NCBI GenBank assembly: GCA_004963905.1
Contig: SUGL01000011.1
Location: 62,001 to 126,000, forward strand
DNA from: Mesorhizobium sp.
GTDB lineage: Bacteria > Pseudomonadota > Alphaproteobacteria > Rhizobiales > Rhizobiaceae
Length of the DNA: 64,000 nt
Direction: 5' to 3'
Part shown: piece after piece, positions 10,422-19,491 of the stretch
Layout: each line of letters starts with the position of its first letter
Numbering within the stretch: position 1 is the stretch's first letter
Translations under genes and position numbers: made by a program
Notes under the pieces: model-generated
Databases searched by the model: none
What the model saw: only the letters and a program-made list of their open reading frames with translations
What the model was told of the DNA's origin: nothing

Positions 10422-10917
10422 CGTCGTCTACCTCAGTCTCGGCGGCAATCTCGGCGACCCGGCGAAGTCCATGGCCGCGGCGCTGCGCATGCTGGATGGC
10501 GATGACAAGACGCGCGTCACCGCCGTCTCCTCGCTCTACCGCACGCCGCCCTGGGGCAAGCTCGACCAGCCGGATTTCCTCAACGCCGCGGCCGCGATCG
10601 AAACGGCGCTGCCGCCTCGCGCCTTGCTCGACCTCTGCCTCGACGTCGAAAGACGGTTGAAGCGGGTGCGCGAGGAGCGCTGGGGGCCGCGCCTGATAGA
10701 CATCGACATCCTGGTGTTCGGCGACCGAGTGATCCACGAAACGGGCCTAGAGGTTCCTCATCCACGCATGCTGGAGCGCGCCTTCGTGCTGGCGCCGCTG
10801 GCCGAGATCGCGCCCGGCCTCGTCGTCGGCGGCAAAAGCGTGTCGGAGCGGCTCGGCGGCGTCGATATTTCGGGAATCGAGCGCCTGCCGTCCGGCAGGG
10901 AGTGGTGGCTCGGCTGA
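10405..10917 (+). CDS. folK: 6-hydroxymethyl-7,8-dihydropterin pyrophosphokinase
   Basis: A 170-residue HPPK that supplies the pyrophosphorylated pterin for FolP. The N-terminal YLSLGGNLGDP and the signature RWGPRLIDIDIL are both intact. The only start that preserves the conserved N-terminus is TTG at 10405, inside the end of folB, with GAGGTG 4 nt upstream (10395-10400). The last gene of the folate operon, it ends 4 bp from the convergent DUF924 gene, leaving no room for a conventional terminator between them. Confidence 0.93.
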   Translation: MSGPNSVVYLSLGGNLGDPAKSMAAALRMLDGDDKTRVTAVSSLYRTPPWGKLDQPDFLNAAAAIETALPPRALLDLCLDVERRLKRVREERWGPRLIDIDILVFGDRVIHETGLEVPHPRMLERAFVLAPLAEIAPGLVVGGKSVSERLGGVDISGIERLPSGREWWLG

Positions 10918-10921
10918 AAAC

Positions 10922-11470
10922 TCAGCCGGAGAAGCCGCCGCCGTCGAGAAAGGCCTTTTCCTCGGGCGTCGTCTGGCGGCCGAGCATTTTGTTTCGATGC
11001 GGAAAGCGGCCGAAGCGCTCGATGATCTCCAGATGCTCCTTGGCGTATTTGAGATAGTCCGGCGCTCGCGCGGCGGTGAGCTCCACCGACCGTTTCTGAT
11101 CGCCAAGCGATTCTGAATGCTCGAAGGGCAGATAAAGGAACGCGCGCAGGGTTTCGTCGAGCGCCAGATCGTGGCCGGCGGCGATCGCTTTGTCAGCGAA
11201 ATGCCTCGCCAGCGGATCGGTCGCGTACATATGCCCGGTGCCGCGGAAGCAGTTGCGCGGAAACTGGTCGAGCAGGATCATCAGCGCCAACGATCCCTCG
11301 GCATGGGCGTTCCAGTCGTCGCATTCACGCCGGGCGGCGGCATAGTGCAGTTCCAGGAAGCGGTTGCGGAATTCCGTGTCGAACGCATCGTTCTTCTCGA
11401 ACCAGGCGTCCTCGCCGGCATCGCGCCAGAATTTGGTGACGGAAAGCGCCCGCGCGTCGAGCCCTGCCAT
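10922..11470 (-). CDS. DUF924 family protein
   Basis: A 182-residue soluble protein of the DUF924 (TPR-like fold) family. Recognisable family segments are FWRDAGEDAWFEKNDAFD, LILLDQFPRN-type (here LMILLDQFPRNCFRGT) and FLYLPFEHSESL. Family function is not established. It follows the KefB-type antiporter gene with a 10-bp gap and is probably in the same transcript. Confidence 0.85.
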   Translation of the reverse strand: MAGLDARALSVTKFWRDAGEDAWFEKNDAFDTEFRNRFLELHYAAARRECDDWNAHAEGSLALMILLDQFPRNCFRGTGHMYATDPLARHFADKAIAAGHDLALDETLRAFLYLPFEHSESLGDQKRSVELTAARAPDYLKYAKEHLEIIERFGRFPHRNKMLGRQTTPEEKAFLDGGGFSG

Positions 11471-11480
11471 GCGTTGCTCC

Positions 11481-13316
11481 TCAGTTCTTCGTCTCTGCCT
11501 TGTTCAGCACGCCCGCCGTCTCTTCGTTCAGCGCCCGGCCGGCGCGGCGCGGCTGCGCGAGCGGGGTCGGGATCGGCGTGCCGATATTGCCTTTCAGGAA
11601 GCGCTGGCCGGCGCGGATGCCTTCGGCAAGCTGCGTCTCGAAACGGGCGGTGTCGCGGCGTCGCACATCCTCGATGACCTCGGCGACCTCTTCCGGGTCG
11701 ACGCCCAGCGCTTCCAGCGCCGAGCCGCCGAAGACCAGCGCGGATTCGAAGGTTTCACGCAACTGATAGTCGACGCCGGCGCGGATGAGCTGCAGCGCGG
11801 TGCCCCGGTCGAAGGCGCGCGCCATGATGGTGACCAAAGGGAATTCGGCCTTGATCAACTGCGCGATACGCACGGCGGCGTCCGGTTTGTCGACGCAGAT
11901 CAGTACGGCACGCGCGCGGCCCGCGCCGGCCGCATGCAGGATGTCGAGCCGCGTGCCGTCGCCGTAATAGACCTTGAAGCCGAAATCGGCCGCCGCCTGG
12001 ATCATCTCGACCTCGTTGTCGATGATCGAGACGTCGAGGCCGCGCAAAAGCAACGGTTGGCTGGCGATCTGGCCGAAACGGCCGAAGCCGATGATCAGCA
12101 CGCTGCCGGTGAGGCCGTCGGCGATGTCGACGCCTTCGAGCGATTGCTCGTCGCGCGGCGTGAGATAGCGCAGCGCCACGATCGCCAACGGCGTCAGCAC
12201 CATGGAGATGATGACGATGGCGGTCAGCGTGGCGTTGGCCTGGCCGTCGATGATGCCGACCGCGGCCGCAGAGGAGTAGAGCACGAAAGCGAATTCGCCA
12301 CCCTGCGCCATGAAGACGGCGCGTTCGAGCGCCTCGCGGTGGCCGCTCTTGAGCATGCGCGCGACGATATAGATGCCAAGCGCCTTCATGATCATGTAGG
12401 CGACGACGTAGATGGCGACGAGGCGCCAGTTCTGGGCGACGACGCCGAGGTCGAGCGACATGCCGACGGCAAGGAAGAACAGGCCGAGCAGGATACCGCG
12501 GAACGGCTCGATGTCGGCTTCGAGCTGATGGCGAAAGGTCGATTCGGAGAGCAGCACGCCGGCGAGGAAAGCGCCCATTGCCATGGAGAGGCCGGAAAGC
12601 TGCATGGCTAGAGCCGACCCAAGCACCACGAGCAGGGCCGCGGCCGTCATCACCTCGCGGGCGCGGGCGTCCGCCAGGATGCGGAAGAGCGGGTTGAGCA
12701 GATAGCGTCCCGCCACCACCAGTCCGATAATCGCCGCGATGCCGATGCCGACTTCGGTCAACCGCTCGGACAGGCTGGTCTCGGCGCCGCCTGGCGCCAG
12801 AAACGCAACCAGCGCCAGAAGCGGCACGATCATGAGGTCTTCGAGCAGAAGGATCGACACGATACGCTGGCCCTTGGGCGTGGCGATCTCGCCGCGCTCC
12901 TCGAGCAGCTGCATGACGATCGCCGTCGATGTCAGCACGAAGCCGGCGCCGGCGACGAAGGACTGCGCGATCGGAAAGCCGCCGGCCAGCCCGACGCCGG
13001 TCAGCAGCACGGCGCAGACACCGACCTGCAGCGCGCCGAGCCCGAAAATCTCGCGGCGCAGGCCCCAGAGCCGCGACGGCTGCATCTCCAGCCCGATGAT
13101 GAACAGGAACATGACGACGCCGAGCTCGGCGACGTGAAGGATGGCCTCCGATTCGGAAAAGACGCGAAGGCCGAACGGCCCGATGACCACGCCGGCGGCG
13201 AGATAGCCGAGGATGGAGCCCAGCCCCATGCGCTTGAAGATCGGCACGGCGACCACTCCGGCGGCAAGCAGCGCCACCACCTGTACGAGATCGCTGCTCG
13301 ATGCTTCAGCCGCCAT
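11481..13316 (-). CDS. CPA2-family cation:proton antiporter with TrkA-N domain (KefB/KefC type)
   Basis: An inner-membrane K+/H+ or Na+/H+ antiporter of about 611 residues. Residues 1-390 form roughly 12-13 TM segments of the Na+/H+ exchanger fold (for example LGYLAAGVVIGPFGLRVF and GAGFVLTSTAIVMQLLEERG). A Rossmann RCK domain follows (IIGFGRFGQIASQPL, GxGxxG variant) and a short proline-rich tail. In E. coli relatives the RCK domain binds NADH or glutathione adducts. ATG 13316 (MAAEASSS) is preferred, with GGGA about 9 nt upstream; 13325 is an alternative. A farther start at 13451 would add an implausible basic leader. No KefF/G ancillary subunit is nearby. Confidence 0.88.
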   Translation of the reverse strand: MAAEASSSDLVQVVALLAAGVVAVPIFKRMGLGSILGYLAAGVVIGPFGLRVFSESEAILHVAELGVVMFLFIIGLEMQPSRLWGLRREIFGLGALQVGVCAVLLTGVGLAGGFPIAQSFVAGAGFVLTSTAIVMQLLEERGEIATPKGQRIVSILLLEDLMIVPLLALVAFLAPGGAETSLSERLTEVGIGIAAIIGLVVAGRYLLNPLFRILADARAREVMTAAALLVVLGSALAMQLSGLSMAMGAFLAGVLLSESTFRHQLEADIEPFRGILLGLFFLAVGMSLDLGVVAQNWRLVAIYVVAYMIMKALGIYIVARMLKSGHREALERAVFMAQGGEFAFVLYSSAAAVGIIDGQANATLTAIVIISMVLTPLAIVALRYLTPRDEQSLEGVDIADGLTGSVLIIGFGRFGQIASQPLLLRGLDVSIIDNEVEMIQAAADFGFKVYYGDGTRLDILHAAGAGRARAVLICVDKPDAAVRIAQLIKAEFPLVTIMARAFDRGTALQLIRAGVDYQLRETFESALVFGGSALEALGVDPEEVAEVIEDVRRRDTARFETQLAEGIRAGQRFLKGNIGTPIPTPLAQPRRAGRALNEETAGVLNKAETKN

Positions 13317-13547
13317 GCCAGTCATCCCGTTGTCTCGAAGCACTCCTTGCATGCGGCGGGAGTGGGAGGCAAGGGCAGGGCGCCTGGCAGGAAGAGCAGG
13401 GCTTTTGGCAGGAAACAAACGTGACGCCTGTCCGGCAAACTCCTGTTGCAACGACGTTACACAAGTTTACGCGGCGCGGTCGTTGCGCGCCGCCACAATC
13501 AGAGGTTAAGGCACGACCGGCTTTGGCCATTGGGCTTCGGCCATTGG

Positions 13548-13578
13548 AAGGCAGCGGCGATGGGCCGCTGCCTTTTTT
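13548..13578 (+). terminator. Intrinsic terminator placed directly before the lipoprotein ribosome binding site
   Basis: GGCAGCGG (13550-13557) pairs with CCGCTGCC (13565-13572) and is followed by six T. The lipoprotein Shine-Dalgarno GAGGAG begins at the very next base. It either ends a short upstream transcript (13450-13578, which also contains a direct repeat GGCCATTGG) or acts as a leader attenuator. Confidence 0.75.
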
Positions 13579-13593
13579 GAGGAGATGACTGAC

Positions 13594-13860
13594 ATGAAGA
13601 AGTTTTTGCTCGTTGCCGTCGGTGTTGCGGCGCTGGCCGTTTCGGCCTGTTCGAAGGGACCGGAGTGCACGCAGGAAATTGCCACCAAGAAGGCGCAGGA
13701 CATGGCCGCCGCGCTGCAGGAAGCAATCACCAAGGATCCGAGCAAGGCGGCCGATCTGACGGCCAAGGTGCAGGCCGTGACGACGAAATATCAGAACGCC
13801 ACGACGCTGGACGAGGCCTGCAAGGCCTATGACGAAGTGACCGCCGCCATCAAGGGTTGA
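13594..13860 (+). CDS. Small lipoprotein
   Basis: An 88-residue protein with a lysine-initiated signal peptide and a lipobox (MKKFLLVAVGVAALAVSAC), so the mature protein should start with a lipidated Cys19. The remainder is a charged, alanine-rich helical domain with two further cysteines (ECTQ, EACK). ATG 13594 gives a 9-nt spacer from GAGGAG and a canonical signal peptide; ATG 13585 is too close. It is flanked on both sides by intrinsic terminators, so it is a monocistronic unit. Function not recognised. Confidence 0.8.
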   Translation: MKKFLLVAVGVAALAVSACSKGPECTQEIATKKAQDMAAALQEAITKDPSKAADLTAKVQAVTTKYQNATTLDEACKAYDEVTAAIKG

Positions 13861-13878
13861 GCTAAGTCAAGACGGATG

Positions 13879-13906
13879 AAGGCGGCAGCCATGGCTGCCG
13901 CCTTTG
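13879..13906. terminator. Strong terminator hairpin after the lipoprotein gene
   Basis: Perfect inverted repeat GGCGGCAGCC-AT-GGCTGCCGCC preceded by AA and followed by TTT. It can serve the lipoprotein gene and, less well, the convergent gene ending at 13926. Confidence 0.85.
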
Positions 13907-13925
13907 TTTATCCACGCTTGTCTGG

Positions 13926-14489
13926 TCAGTTCTTGGCTATGGAGCCGACCTCGACCGTATCGACCCGCTTCAGGCTCATGCCGATGACCGGCACCAGCTC
14001 CTTGTTGACGCGTACGGCGACCGTGACGGTCATCGAATTGTCGTCGGGGATGCGGGCCTGCATGACGCCATTCAACTGATTGCGGTTGATGGTGAAGACC
14101 ACCTTCTGCGCGTCGACGACATTGCCGCCTATGATGTCGAGCCCGTTGCCGGCCGAGCCCCCCATGAAGTTGCCTTTGTAACCTTCGTGGCCCTTGCGTT
14201 CGACGCTCGCTGACATTTTTTGGGTGAACACACCGACCCGGCAGTCGCCGTCCAGCGTCATGCCGACCTTGCCGTCAGGCGTCGAGCCGTTGAAATTGCA
14301 GGTGAATTTCGTGCCCTTGTATTTGCCGGCGATGATTTCGCCGGGGCCGACCCATTTGCCTTCGACCGAACGGAAGAACTGCTTGTCCGGTTCTGCGCCA
14401 AAGGCTTTTTCGACGAGGCCGACCGGTGCGGCGACCGCAACCGTCACGGGCAGGACGCAGGACAGAAACACGCTTTTCATGGACGACAC
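13926..14489 (-). CDS. Exported protein of unknown function
   Basis: A 187-residue (184 if started at ATG 14480) protein with a signal peptide (MKSVFLSCVLPVTVAVAAP). The mature part is glycine- and beta-rich with sequences such as KWVGPGEIIAGKYKGTKFTC and GMTLDGDCRVGVFTQKM, suggesting a small beta-barrel or lipocalin-like fold in the periplasm with one disulfide. No family name is recognised. It is a single gene, convergent with the lipoprotein gene. Confidence 0.75.
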   Translation of the reverse strand: MSSMKSVFLSCVLPVTVAVAAPVGLVEKAFGAEPDKQFFRSVEGKWVGPGEIIAGKYKGTKFTCNFNGSTPDGKVGMTLDGDCRVGVFTQKMSASVERKGHEGYKGNFMGGSAGNGLDIIGGNVVDAQKVVFTINRNQLNGVMQARIPDDNSMTVTVAVRVNKELVPVIGMSLKRVDTVEVGSIAKN

Positions 14490-14579
14490 CCGGCACGACA
14501 GAGTCTGTTCTTGGGACAGAGACGACCATGAACAAGATTGGTTAATGCTTCGTCACCGGTGGCCGTTTCGGCGTTTACC

Positions 14580-15662
14580 CTACTGCTCCGCCTGACTATC
14601 TTTCCGGGTCGCGAACGAGGTCAACGCCGAGAGGAAATCGCCAAGCCCCGGGCGCTTGGTCGCGATGAACGGCAGCGGGCGCGCCGTTTCCATCGCCGCG
14701 ATGCCGATACGCGCCGTCATCATGCCGTTGACCACGCCTTCGCCAAGCTTTGCGGAGAGTTTCGCGGCCAGGCCGTGGCCGACGATCTGTTGCACGAAAC
14801 TGTCGCCGACGGCGATCGAGCCGGTTACCGCGAGATGGGCGAGCACGCCGCGCGCCAGGCGGATGAAGCCCAGCGTGCCGGGACGGCCGCCATAGAGTTC
14901 CGACAGGCGCCGGATCAGCCTGCCGGCCTCGAACACGACATAGGCGACGTCGACAAGCGCGCGCGGGCTGACCGCCGTCACCAGCGAGACACGCTTTGCG
15001 GCTTCCAGGATCATCGCCTTGGCGCGGGTATCGAGCGGCGACAGGATCTCGGTCTCCGCAAGCCGCACCAGATTGCCGCCATCAATGATTTCGCCGCGCA
15101 ATTCGGCGAGCGAGCGGCGGCCGGCCGCGGTCTCCGGTTTTGCCGCGACGAAGGCGGCGAGCTCATCGACCAAAGCGCGGGCGGCCTTGGGGTCGTCGCG
15201 CGCCACCGCATCCAAGGCTCGCCGCTGCAGCTTCTCGACCTCGGCGAGGCGTGCGATAGCCAGGAATTCGCGGATCAGGATGACGAGCAGCGACAAAAGC
15301 GCGATCGCCGCCATGCCGGCCGCTAGCCAGCCCAGCCATTCGGCGCGCGCGAAGAGATCGCGGATGAGCTGGTCCGTCCACAGGCCGACCGCGAGCGAGA
15401 CAAGCACGCCGAAAGCGCCGAAAAACAGGCGGGCCAGCAGCGAGCGCTTCCTTGGGGCGGTCGCCGGCGGCGGCGCGGCCTGCTCGATATCCGGTTCGTC
15501 GAAGACGTCGATTGGCGACGGGACGACGACCGCGACATCGGCCCTTGCAGCCTGCGGTTTGCGCGCCGGCCGTTCGTCGGTGCGATGCTTCTGCGGCGCC
15601 TCCTGTTTTGGCGCTGGCTCGGGCTCGATGCGGAAGGCCGCCGGTTTGCGGGGCGCGGTCAT
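14580..15662 (-). CDS. YcjF/TIGR01620 family inner-membrane protein (DUF697)
   Basis: A 360-residue protein with a disordered, proline-rich cytoplasmic N-terminus (about 75 residues), two adjacent TM helices (LLARLFFGAFGVLVSLAVGL and WLGWLAAGMAAIALLSLLVI) and a C-terminal DUF697 domain (ARIGIAAMETARPLPF). It overlaps the upstream YcjX-like gene by 4 bp (ATGA), an arrangement conserved from E. coli ycjX-ycjF. In enterobacteria the pair is heat-shock/phage-shock associated; the exact role is unknown. Confidence 0.85.
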   Translation of the reverse strand: MTAPRKPAAFRIEPEPAPKQEAPQKHRTDERPARKPQAARADVAVVVPSPIDVFDEPDIEQAAPPPATAPRKRSLLARLFFGAFGVLVSLAVGLWTDQLIRDLFARAEWLGWLAAGMAAIALLSLLVILIREFLAIARLAEVEKLQRRALDAVARDDPKAARALVDELAAFVAAKPETAAGRRSLAELRGEIIDGGNLVRLAETEILSPLDTRAKAMILEAAKRVSLVTAVSPRALVDVAYVVFEAGRLIRRLSELYGGRPGTLGFIRLARGVLAHLAVTGSIAVGDSFVQQIVGHGLAAKLSAKLGEGVVNGMMTARIGIAAMETARPLPFIATKRPGLGDFLSALTSFATRKDSQAEQ

Positions 15663-17131
15663 GCCAGATGGTCTCCGATCAGGAACTGCAGCGCGCGGTC
15701 GAGCCGGATATGCGGCAGCGAGAGCGAGACGCCTTCGGCCGTGCGTTCGAGCTTCGGCGGACGAAACCGCACGAAGCGGATCGCCGGTTCACTGCTTTCG
15801 CCATGTGGCCCGGAAGGGTCGAACACCGAATGGACCTTTTCCGGCAAGTCACCGGGGAATATGGCGGTTTCGGTTTTGCCGTCGAATGTCTCGCCGTTGA
15901 TCGTCTCGCCTTTCAACGGGGTGCCGATGATCACCGGCAACGTCTCGCGGCCCTGCTTGACCGTGCCTTCGCGGGTCGAGCGCACCGCCGCCATGGCGGC
16001 GACATCGACATCGGCGCCGCTGAAATTCGCCCGCGCGACGGCCCGGTCGGCCAGGCGGCGCACGATCGCCTGCAGCCGGTCATGGCTTTCATGGTGCAGC
16101 TGATCGGCCTTGGTCGCCGCCACCAGGATGCGGTCGATGCGCCTTGAAAACAGGTCGGTGACGAAATTGCCACGCCCTGGCCGGAAGCAGGACAGGATCT
16201 CGGTGACGGCGCGTTCGAGGTCGGCCATGGCGGCGGGGCCGGCGTTCAGCGCCTGCATGGCGTCGATCAGCACGATCTGGCGGTCGAGACGGGTGATATG
16301 CTCGCGAAAGAACGGTTTCACGACATGCGTCTTATAGGCCTCGTAGCGGCGCTCCATCATCGCCTGCAGCGATCCGGAACGGGGACGTCGCTCCGAGAGC
16401 TTCATCAGCGGCGCAAAGGTGAGCGCCGGCGAGCCTTCGAGATCGCCCGGCATGAGGAAACGGCCGGGCGGCAGGGTCGACAGCGCCCGTTCGTCCAGCT
16501 TGCAGGCCTTGAGATAGGCCGCGAAGCTTTCGGCGAGACGGCGCGCCGTCATTTCGTCGGCATCAGCGTCCGGATCGATCGAGGAGGCCAGCTCGCGCCA
16601 GGCATGCGACAGGTCCGAGCGTACGGGCAGGGCCGCGAGCTCGACCGCCTCGCGCGAGAAATCGGCGAAGGATTTGCCGAGCAGCGGCAGGTCGAGCAGC
16701 CATTCGCCGGGGTAGTCGACGATGTCGACCGACAGCTTTCCCGCCGAAAACAGCCGGTTCCAGCCGGAGGCTGATTCGTATTCGATGGTGAGCCTCAGCT
16801 CGGAAATAGCGCGCGTCGAATCCGGCCAGACGCGGTCTTCGACCAGGGCAGCTACATGGTCCTCGTACTGAAAGCGCGGGACGGCGTCGTCCGGCTGCTC
16901 CTCGAGGAAAGCGCGGGCGATGCGGCCCGATTTCTGCGCTTCGAAGAGCGGCAGCCGCCCGCCATGGATCAGGTTGTGCACGAGAGCGGAAATGAACACC
17001 GTCTTGCCGGCGCGGGAAAGGCCGGTGACGCCCAGGCGCAGCGATGGAGAGAAGAGCCCCGCGGCGCGGCCCGACAGGGTGTCGAGCGCAATCTTCGCCT
17101 CGTCGGTAAAGGTTGTCAGCGATGATGCCAA
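15659..17131 (-). CDS. YcjX family P-loop ATPase/GTPase
   Basis: A 490-residue cytoplasmic nucleotide-binding protein. The P-loop is GVTGLSRAGKTVF at residues 34-46, and DIVDYPGEWLLDLPLLGKSF is a switch II/DxxG-like region. The family signatures HVVKPFFREHITRLDRQIV and RRIDRILVAATKADQLHH (an NKxD-like TKAD motif) are present. It is the first gene of a two-gene operon with the YcjF-like membrane protein. Confidence 0.9.
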   Translation of the reverse strand: MASSLTTFTDEAKIALDTLSGRAAGLFSPSLRLGVTGLSRAGKTVFISALVHNLIHGGRLPLFEAQKSGRIARAFLEEQPDDAVPRFQYEDHVAALVEDRVWPDSTRAISELRLTIEYESASGWNRLFSAGKLSVDIVDYPGEWLLDLPLLGKSFADFSREAVELAALPVRSDLSHAWRELASSIDPDADADEMTARRLAESFAAYLKACKLDERALSTLPPGRFLMPGDLEGSPALTFAPLMKLSERRPRSGSLQAMMERRYEAYKTHVVKPFFREHITRLDRQIVLIDAMQALNAGPAAMADLERAVTEILSCFRPGRGNFVTDLFSRRIDRILVAATKADQLHHESHDRLQAIVRRLADRAVARANFSGADVDVAAMAAVRSTREGTVKQGRETLPVIIGTPLKGETINGETFDGKTETAIFPGDLPEKVHSVFDPSGPHGESSEPAIRFVRFRPPKLERTAEGVSLSLPHIRLDRALQFLIGDHLA

Positions 17132-17194
17132 ATCTGCCTCTGGGTCGCCCGTCAGGGCCCGATATAGGCCTCGGGCGAGGCGTTTGAAATGGTG

Positions 17195-17698
17195 TCAGAG
17201 ATCGGCAGGAGTGAGAAAGGCTTCGAGATAGCCGTTGCCTTGGCCTGCTTCACCGAGATTGCCGGGAAAACGCACGACGGCGAGGCCGGAGGTGGGAAAG
17301 CCGTGGTTGAGCATGCCGCGCGCGGTCTCATCGCCATCACCCGACACCGCCATGGCGAGATCCTCCGTCATCGGATTGTGGCCGATCACCAGAAGCGAGC
17401 CGGTCCCGCCATTCCTGCGGATGATGTCGAGATAGCCGGCGGCATCCTCGCTGTAGAGCGTGTCCAGGAACAGCACGCGGCCGATGTCTGTGCGGCCCGC
17501 GAGGCCTTCCAGCGTCTGCCGCGCCCGCTTGGCGTTGGAACAAAGCGTGACGTCCGGCACGTAGTTGCGGGCCCGCATGGCATCGCCCATAGCCTCGGCA
17601 TCGGCCATGCCGGATTCGTCGAGCGGGCGATCGAAATCGCGCACCCCGGGCAGCGCCCATCCGGCCTTGGCATGCCTCAACAAATAAAGTTTGCTCAA
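17195..17698 (-). CDS. SixA-type histidine phosphatase
   Basis: A 167-residue phosphohistidine phosphatase of the histidine-acid-phosphatase superfamily. The catalytic RHG-type motif is LYLLRHAKAGWALPG (RHA variant usual in SixA, with the nucleophilic His near residue 9), and the second catalytic His is in VIGHNPMTEDLA. SixA removes phosphate from Hpt-type phosphohistidines in E. coli ArcB; here the partner is unknown, though an Hpt protein is encoded at 4.5 kb. It is a single gene, divergent from dksA. Confidence 0.87.
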   Translation of the reverse strand: MSKLYLLRHAKAGWALPGVRDFDRPLDESGMADAEAMGDAMRARNYVPDVTLCSNAKRARQTLEGLAGRTDIGRVLFLDTLYSEDAAGYLDIIRRNGGTGSLLVIGHNPMTEDLAMAVSGDGDETARGMLNHGFPTSGLAVVRFPGNLGEAGQGNGYLEAFLTPADL

Positions 17699-17963
17699 CC
17701 GGTCCCCTCACTGCTAGCAAGCAACGAAAATCCGTCCAAGACGTTATGGGATTAGCCACGAGAATGGTCCCATGCACAATGGCCGGCATCGCTCAAACAT
17801 AGCGAATCGTACAGGAATTCGGCTGTGCCCTTATTGCGAAAAGGCCTGTCTGTGCTGGCCTCCCCCGTACTAACAATTGCGTGAAACTGTCGCCGATTGC
17901 GCTTGTGCAGCCTTCGGTCCGCGAATATATAGGCGCCAAATTTGGGGTTGTTGGGTGAGTCGA

Positions 17964-18380
17964 ATGAACGATATCGTTACCGCCGATTACGTACCCTCCG
18001 AAGACGAGCCGTTCATGAACGAACGGCAGAAATCTTACTTCCGCATGAAGCTTATCACATGGAAGAACGATATCCTTCGCGAAGCGCGTGAAACCCTCGA
18101 AATCCTTCAGCAAGAAAACGCCAACCACCCCGACCTAGCCGACCGCGCCTCTTCCGAAACCGACCGAGCCATCGAACTGCGCGCCCGCGACCGCCAGCGC
18201 AAGCTGATCTCGAAGATCGATTCGGCGCTGCAGCGTATCGACGAAGGCACCTACGGCTATTGCGAGGAAACCGGCGAGCCGATCGCGCTGAAGCGGCTCG
18301 ACGCCCGCCCGATCGCGACGCTGTCGATCGAGGCGCAGGAGCGCCATGAGCGCCGCGAGAAGGTCTACCGAGACGATTGA
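17964..18380 (+). CDS. dksA: RNA polymerase-binding transcription factor DksA with degenerate zinc finger
   Basis: A 138-residue protein that inserts a coiled coil into the RNA polymerase secondary channel and acts with ppGpp in the stringent response. The coiled coil runs over about residues 25-90, with the tip DRASSETDRAIELRARDR. The C4 zinc finger is reduced to a single cysteine: YCEETGEPIALKRLDARP then ATLSIEAQ, where Thr, Ser and Ala replace three ligands. This is the pattern of alphaproteobacterial DksA and resembles zinc-independent DksA2. ATG 17964 gives the standard N-terminus; GTG 17955 is possible. Confidence 0.93.
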   Translation: MNDIVTADYVPSEDEPFMNERQKSYFRMKLITWKNDILREARETLEILQQENANHPDLADRASSETDRAIELRARDRQRKLISKIDSALQRIDEGTYGYCEETGEPIALKRLDARPIATLSIEAQERHERREKVYRDD

Positions 18381-18405
18381 GGCGGCGGGGCAGGCATGGA
18401 ATTTG

Positions 18406-18435
18406 AAAAAATGGCCGGGTTTTCCGGCCATTTTT
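18406..18435 (+). terminator. dksA terminator
   Basis: AAAAATGGCCGG and CCGGCCATTTTT pair around a GTTTT loop, followed by GTTTT. A strong bidirectional intrinsic terminator 25 bp after the dksA stop. Confidence 0.9.
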
Positions 18436-18577
18436 GTTTTCGGCTGCCTTCGTAAGCTGCAGAGCGGCGGGCCGCTTATTCGCCCATGGCAACGATGGGC
18501 AGGTTGACGGTGGTCCCCGTCATCCCGCTTGCCCGGCCCGAGGCCGTGAAGGCCGTCACGCTCGCGTATTGCCCAAA

Positions 18578-18681
18578 GCATGTTTCCCGAAAGTGGAAAC
18601 CGGTTTCGGGACAAAGACATGCGTAAAATCAAAGAGCCTAAAGCGCATGGAGCGAATCCGAAGGATCGCGACGCGCTTTAG
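18578..18681 (+). repeat. Dispersed palindromic repeat, family A, copy 1
   Basis: It starts with a hairpin (GCATGT...ACATGC, with CCCGAAA/TTTCGGG inside), then a linker (TAAAATCAA), then a second imperfect palindrome (CTAAAGCGC ... GCGCTTTAG). The same two-part structure recurs at 57478 (same orientation), 58904 and 35091 (reverse). Its last base abuts the stop codon of the FliO-like gene. Confidence 0.85.
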
Positions 18682-19395
18682 TCAGCGTTTGTGGCTGGCA
18701 AGCTCGCCGAGAAGCTTGGTCATCTCGTCATCGAGCGAAGGCTTGGCGGCCGGCTTGCTGGTCGCCGGCTTGGGATGCGACTCGTCCAGGGACGCCTCGA
18801 GTTCGTGCATCAGCGTATCGTCGATCGAGTCGTTGGAGGGCGGCGGCGGGACATGGCGGACGCTGCCATTCGTTCCATAAGCTGGAAGCGGCATGACCTT
18901 CGCGGTCGGCTGGCTCGGCGCCGCCGGCTTTGGCGTGGGGGGCGCCGCGTGCGGACGCGACACTGGCTCGGTCATCGGAGCCGGCGCCGGTGCGGGTGAT
19001 TGCCTCGCCGGCGCGGGCGCGGGCTGAGACGCGCGCGGGCGCGGCGCGGCGGTCTGCTGCTGGCCGCCGTCGCCGGTCAGCGCCGGGCGGCGAGGCGCGA
19101 CCAGCCTTATGTCGCGTTCGACCACGACATCGGTCGGGCCGCCGATCAGGATCAGGTGTTCGATATCGTCGCGTCGCACCAGCACCAGCCGGCGATGGCT
19201 GTCGACGGCGGTGGCGTCCATGACGGCGAGCCGCGTCTTGCGGTTCCTGCCGCCGGCAACGAAGGTGCCGAAAGTAAGGTTGCGGACCACTTTGATGACG
19301 AGCAGGACGACGACCAGCAGGATAAGGGCTGCAAACGTCCACAGGATTGCAGCGACATAACCCGGACCCGCCACGCTATCCAGCCACTGCAGCAT
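18682..19395 (-). CDS. FliO-like membrane protein
   Basis: About 237 residues. One TM helix lies near the N-terminus (VAAILWTFAALILLVVVLLVI), followed by a small beta domain matching the FliO family (RLAVMDATAVDSHRRLVLV then IEHLILIGGPTDVVVE). A long low-complexity Pro/Ala linker and a charged C-terminal tail (DDEMTKLLGELASHK) complete it. FliO helps assemble the flagellar export gate, but no flagellar genes surround this one and rhizobial genomes encode stand-alone FliO-domain proteins, so a flagellar role is uncertain. ATG 19395 is preferred; GTG 19431 would add 12 residues. It is divergent from cckA. Confidence 0.7.
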   Translation of the reverse strand: MLQWLDSVAGPGYVAAILWTFAALILLVVVLLVIKVVRNLTFGTFVAGGRNRKTRLAVMDATAVDSHRRLVLVRRDDIEHLILIGGPTDVVVERDIRLVAPRRPALTGDGGQQQTAAPRPRASQPAPAPARQSPAPAPAPMTEPVSRPHAAPPTPKPAAPSQPTAKVMPLPAYGTNGSVRHVPPPPSNDSIDDTLMHELEASLDESHPKPATSKPAAKPSLDDEMTKLLGELASHKR

Positions 19396-19491
19396 CGGTG
19401 CACCCAATCGCCTTTTGAGGTGAGGCGACACTAGACCGTTGGGACCGGCGACCGCAAGTTCGCATCAAGCATCGTGAACAGTTTGGAACAT

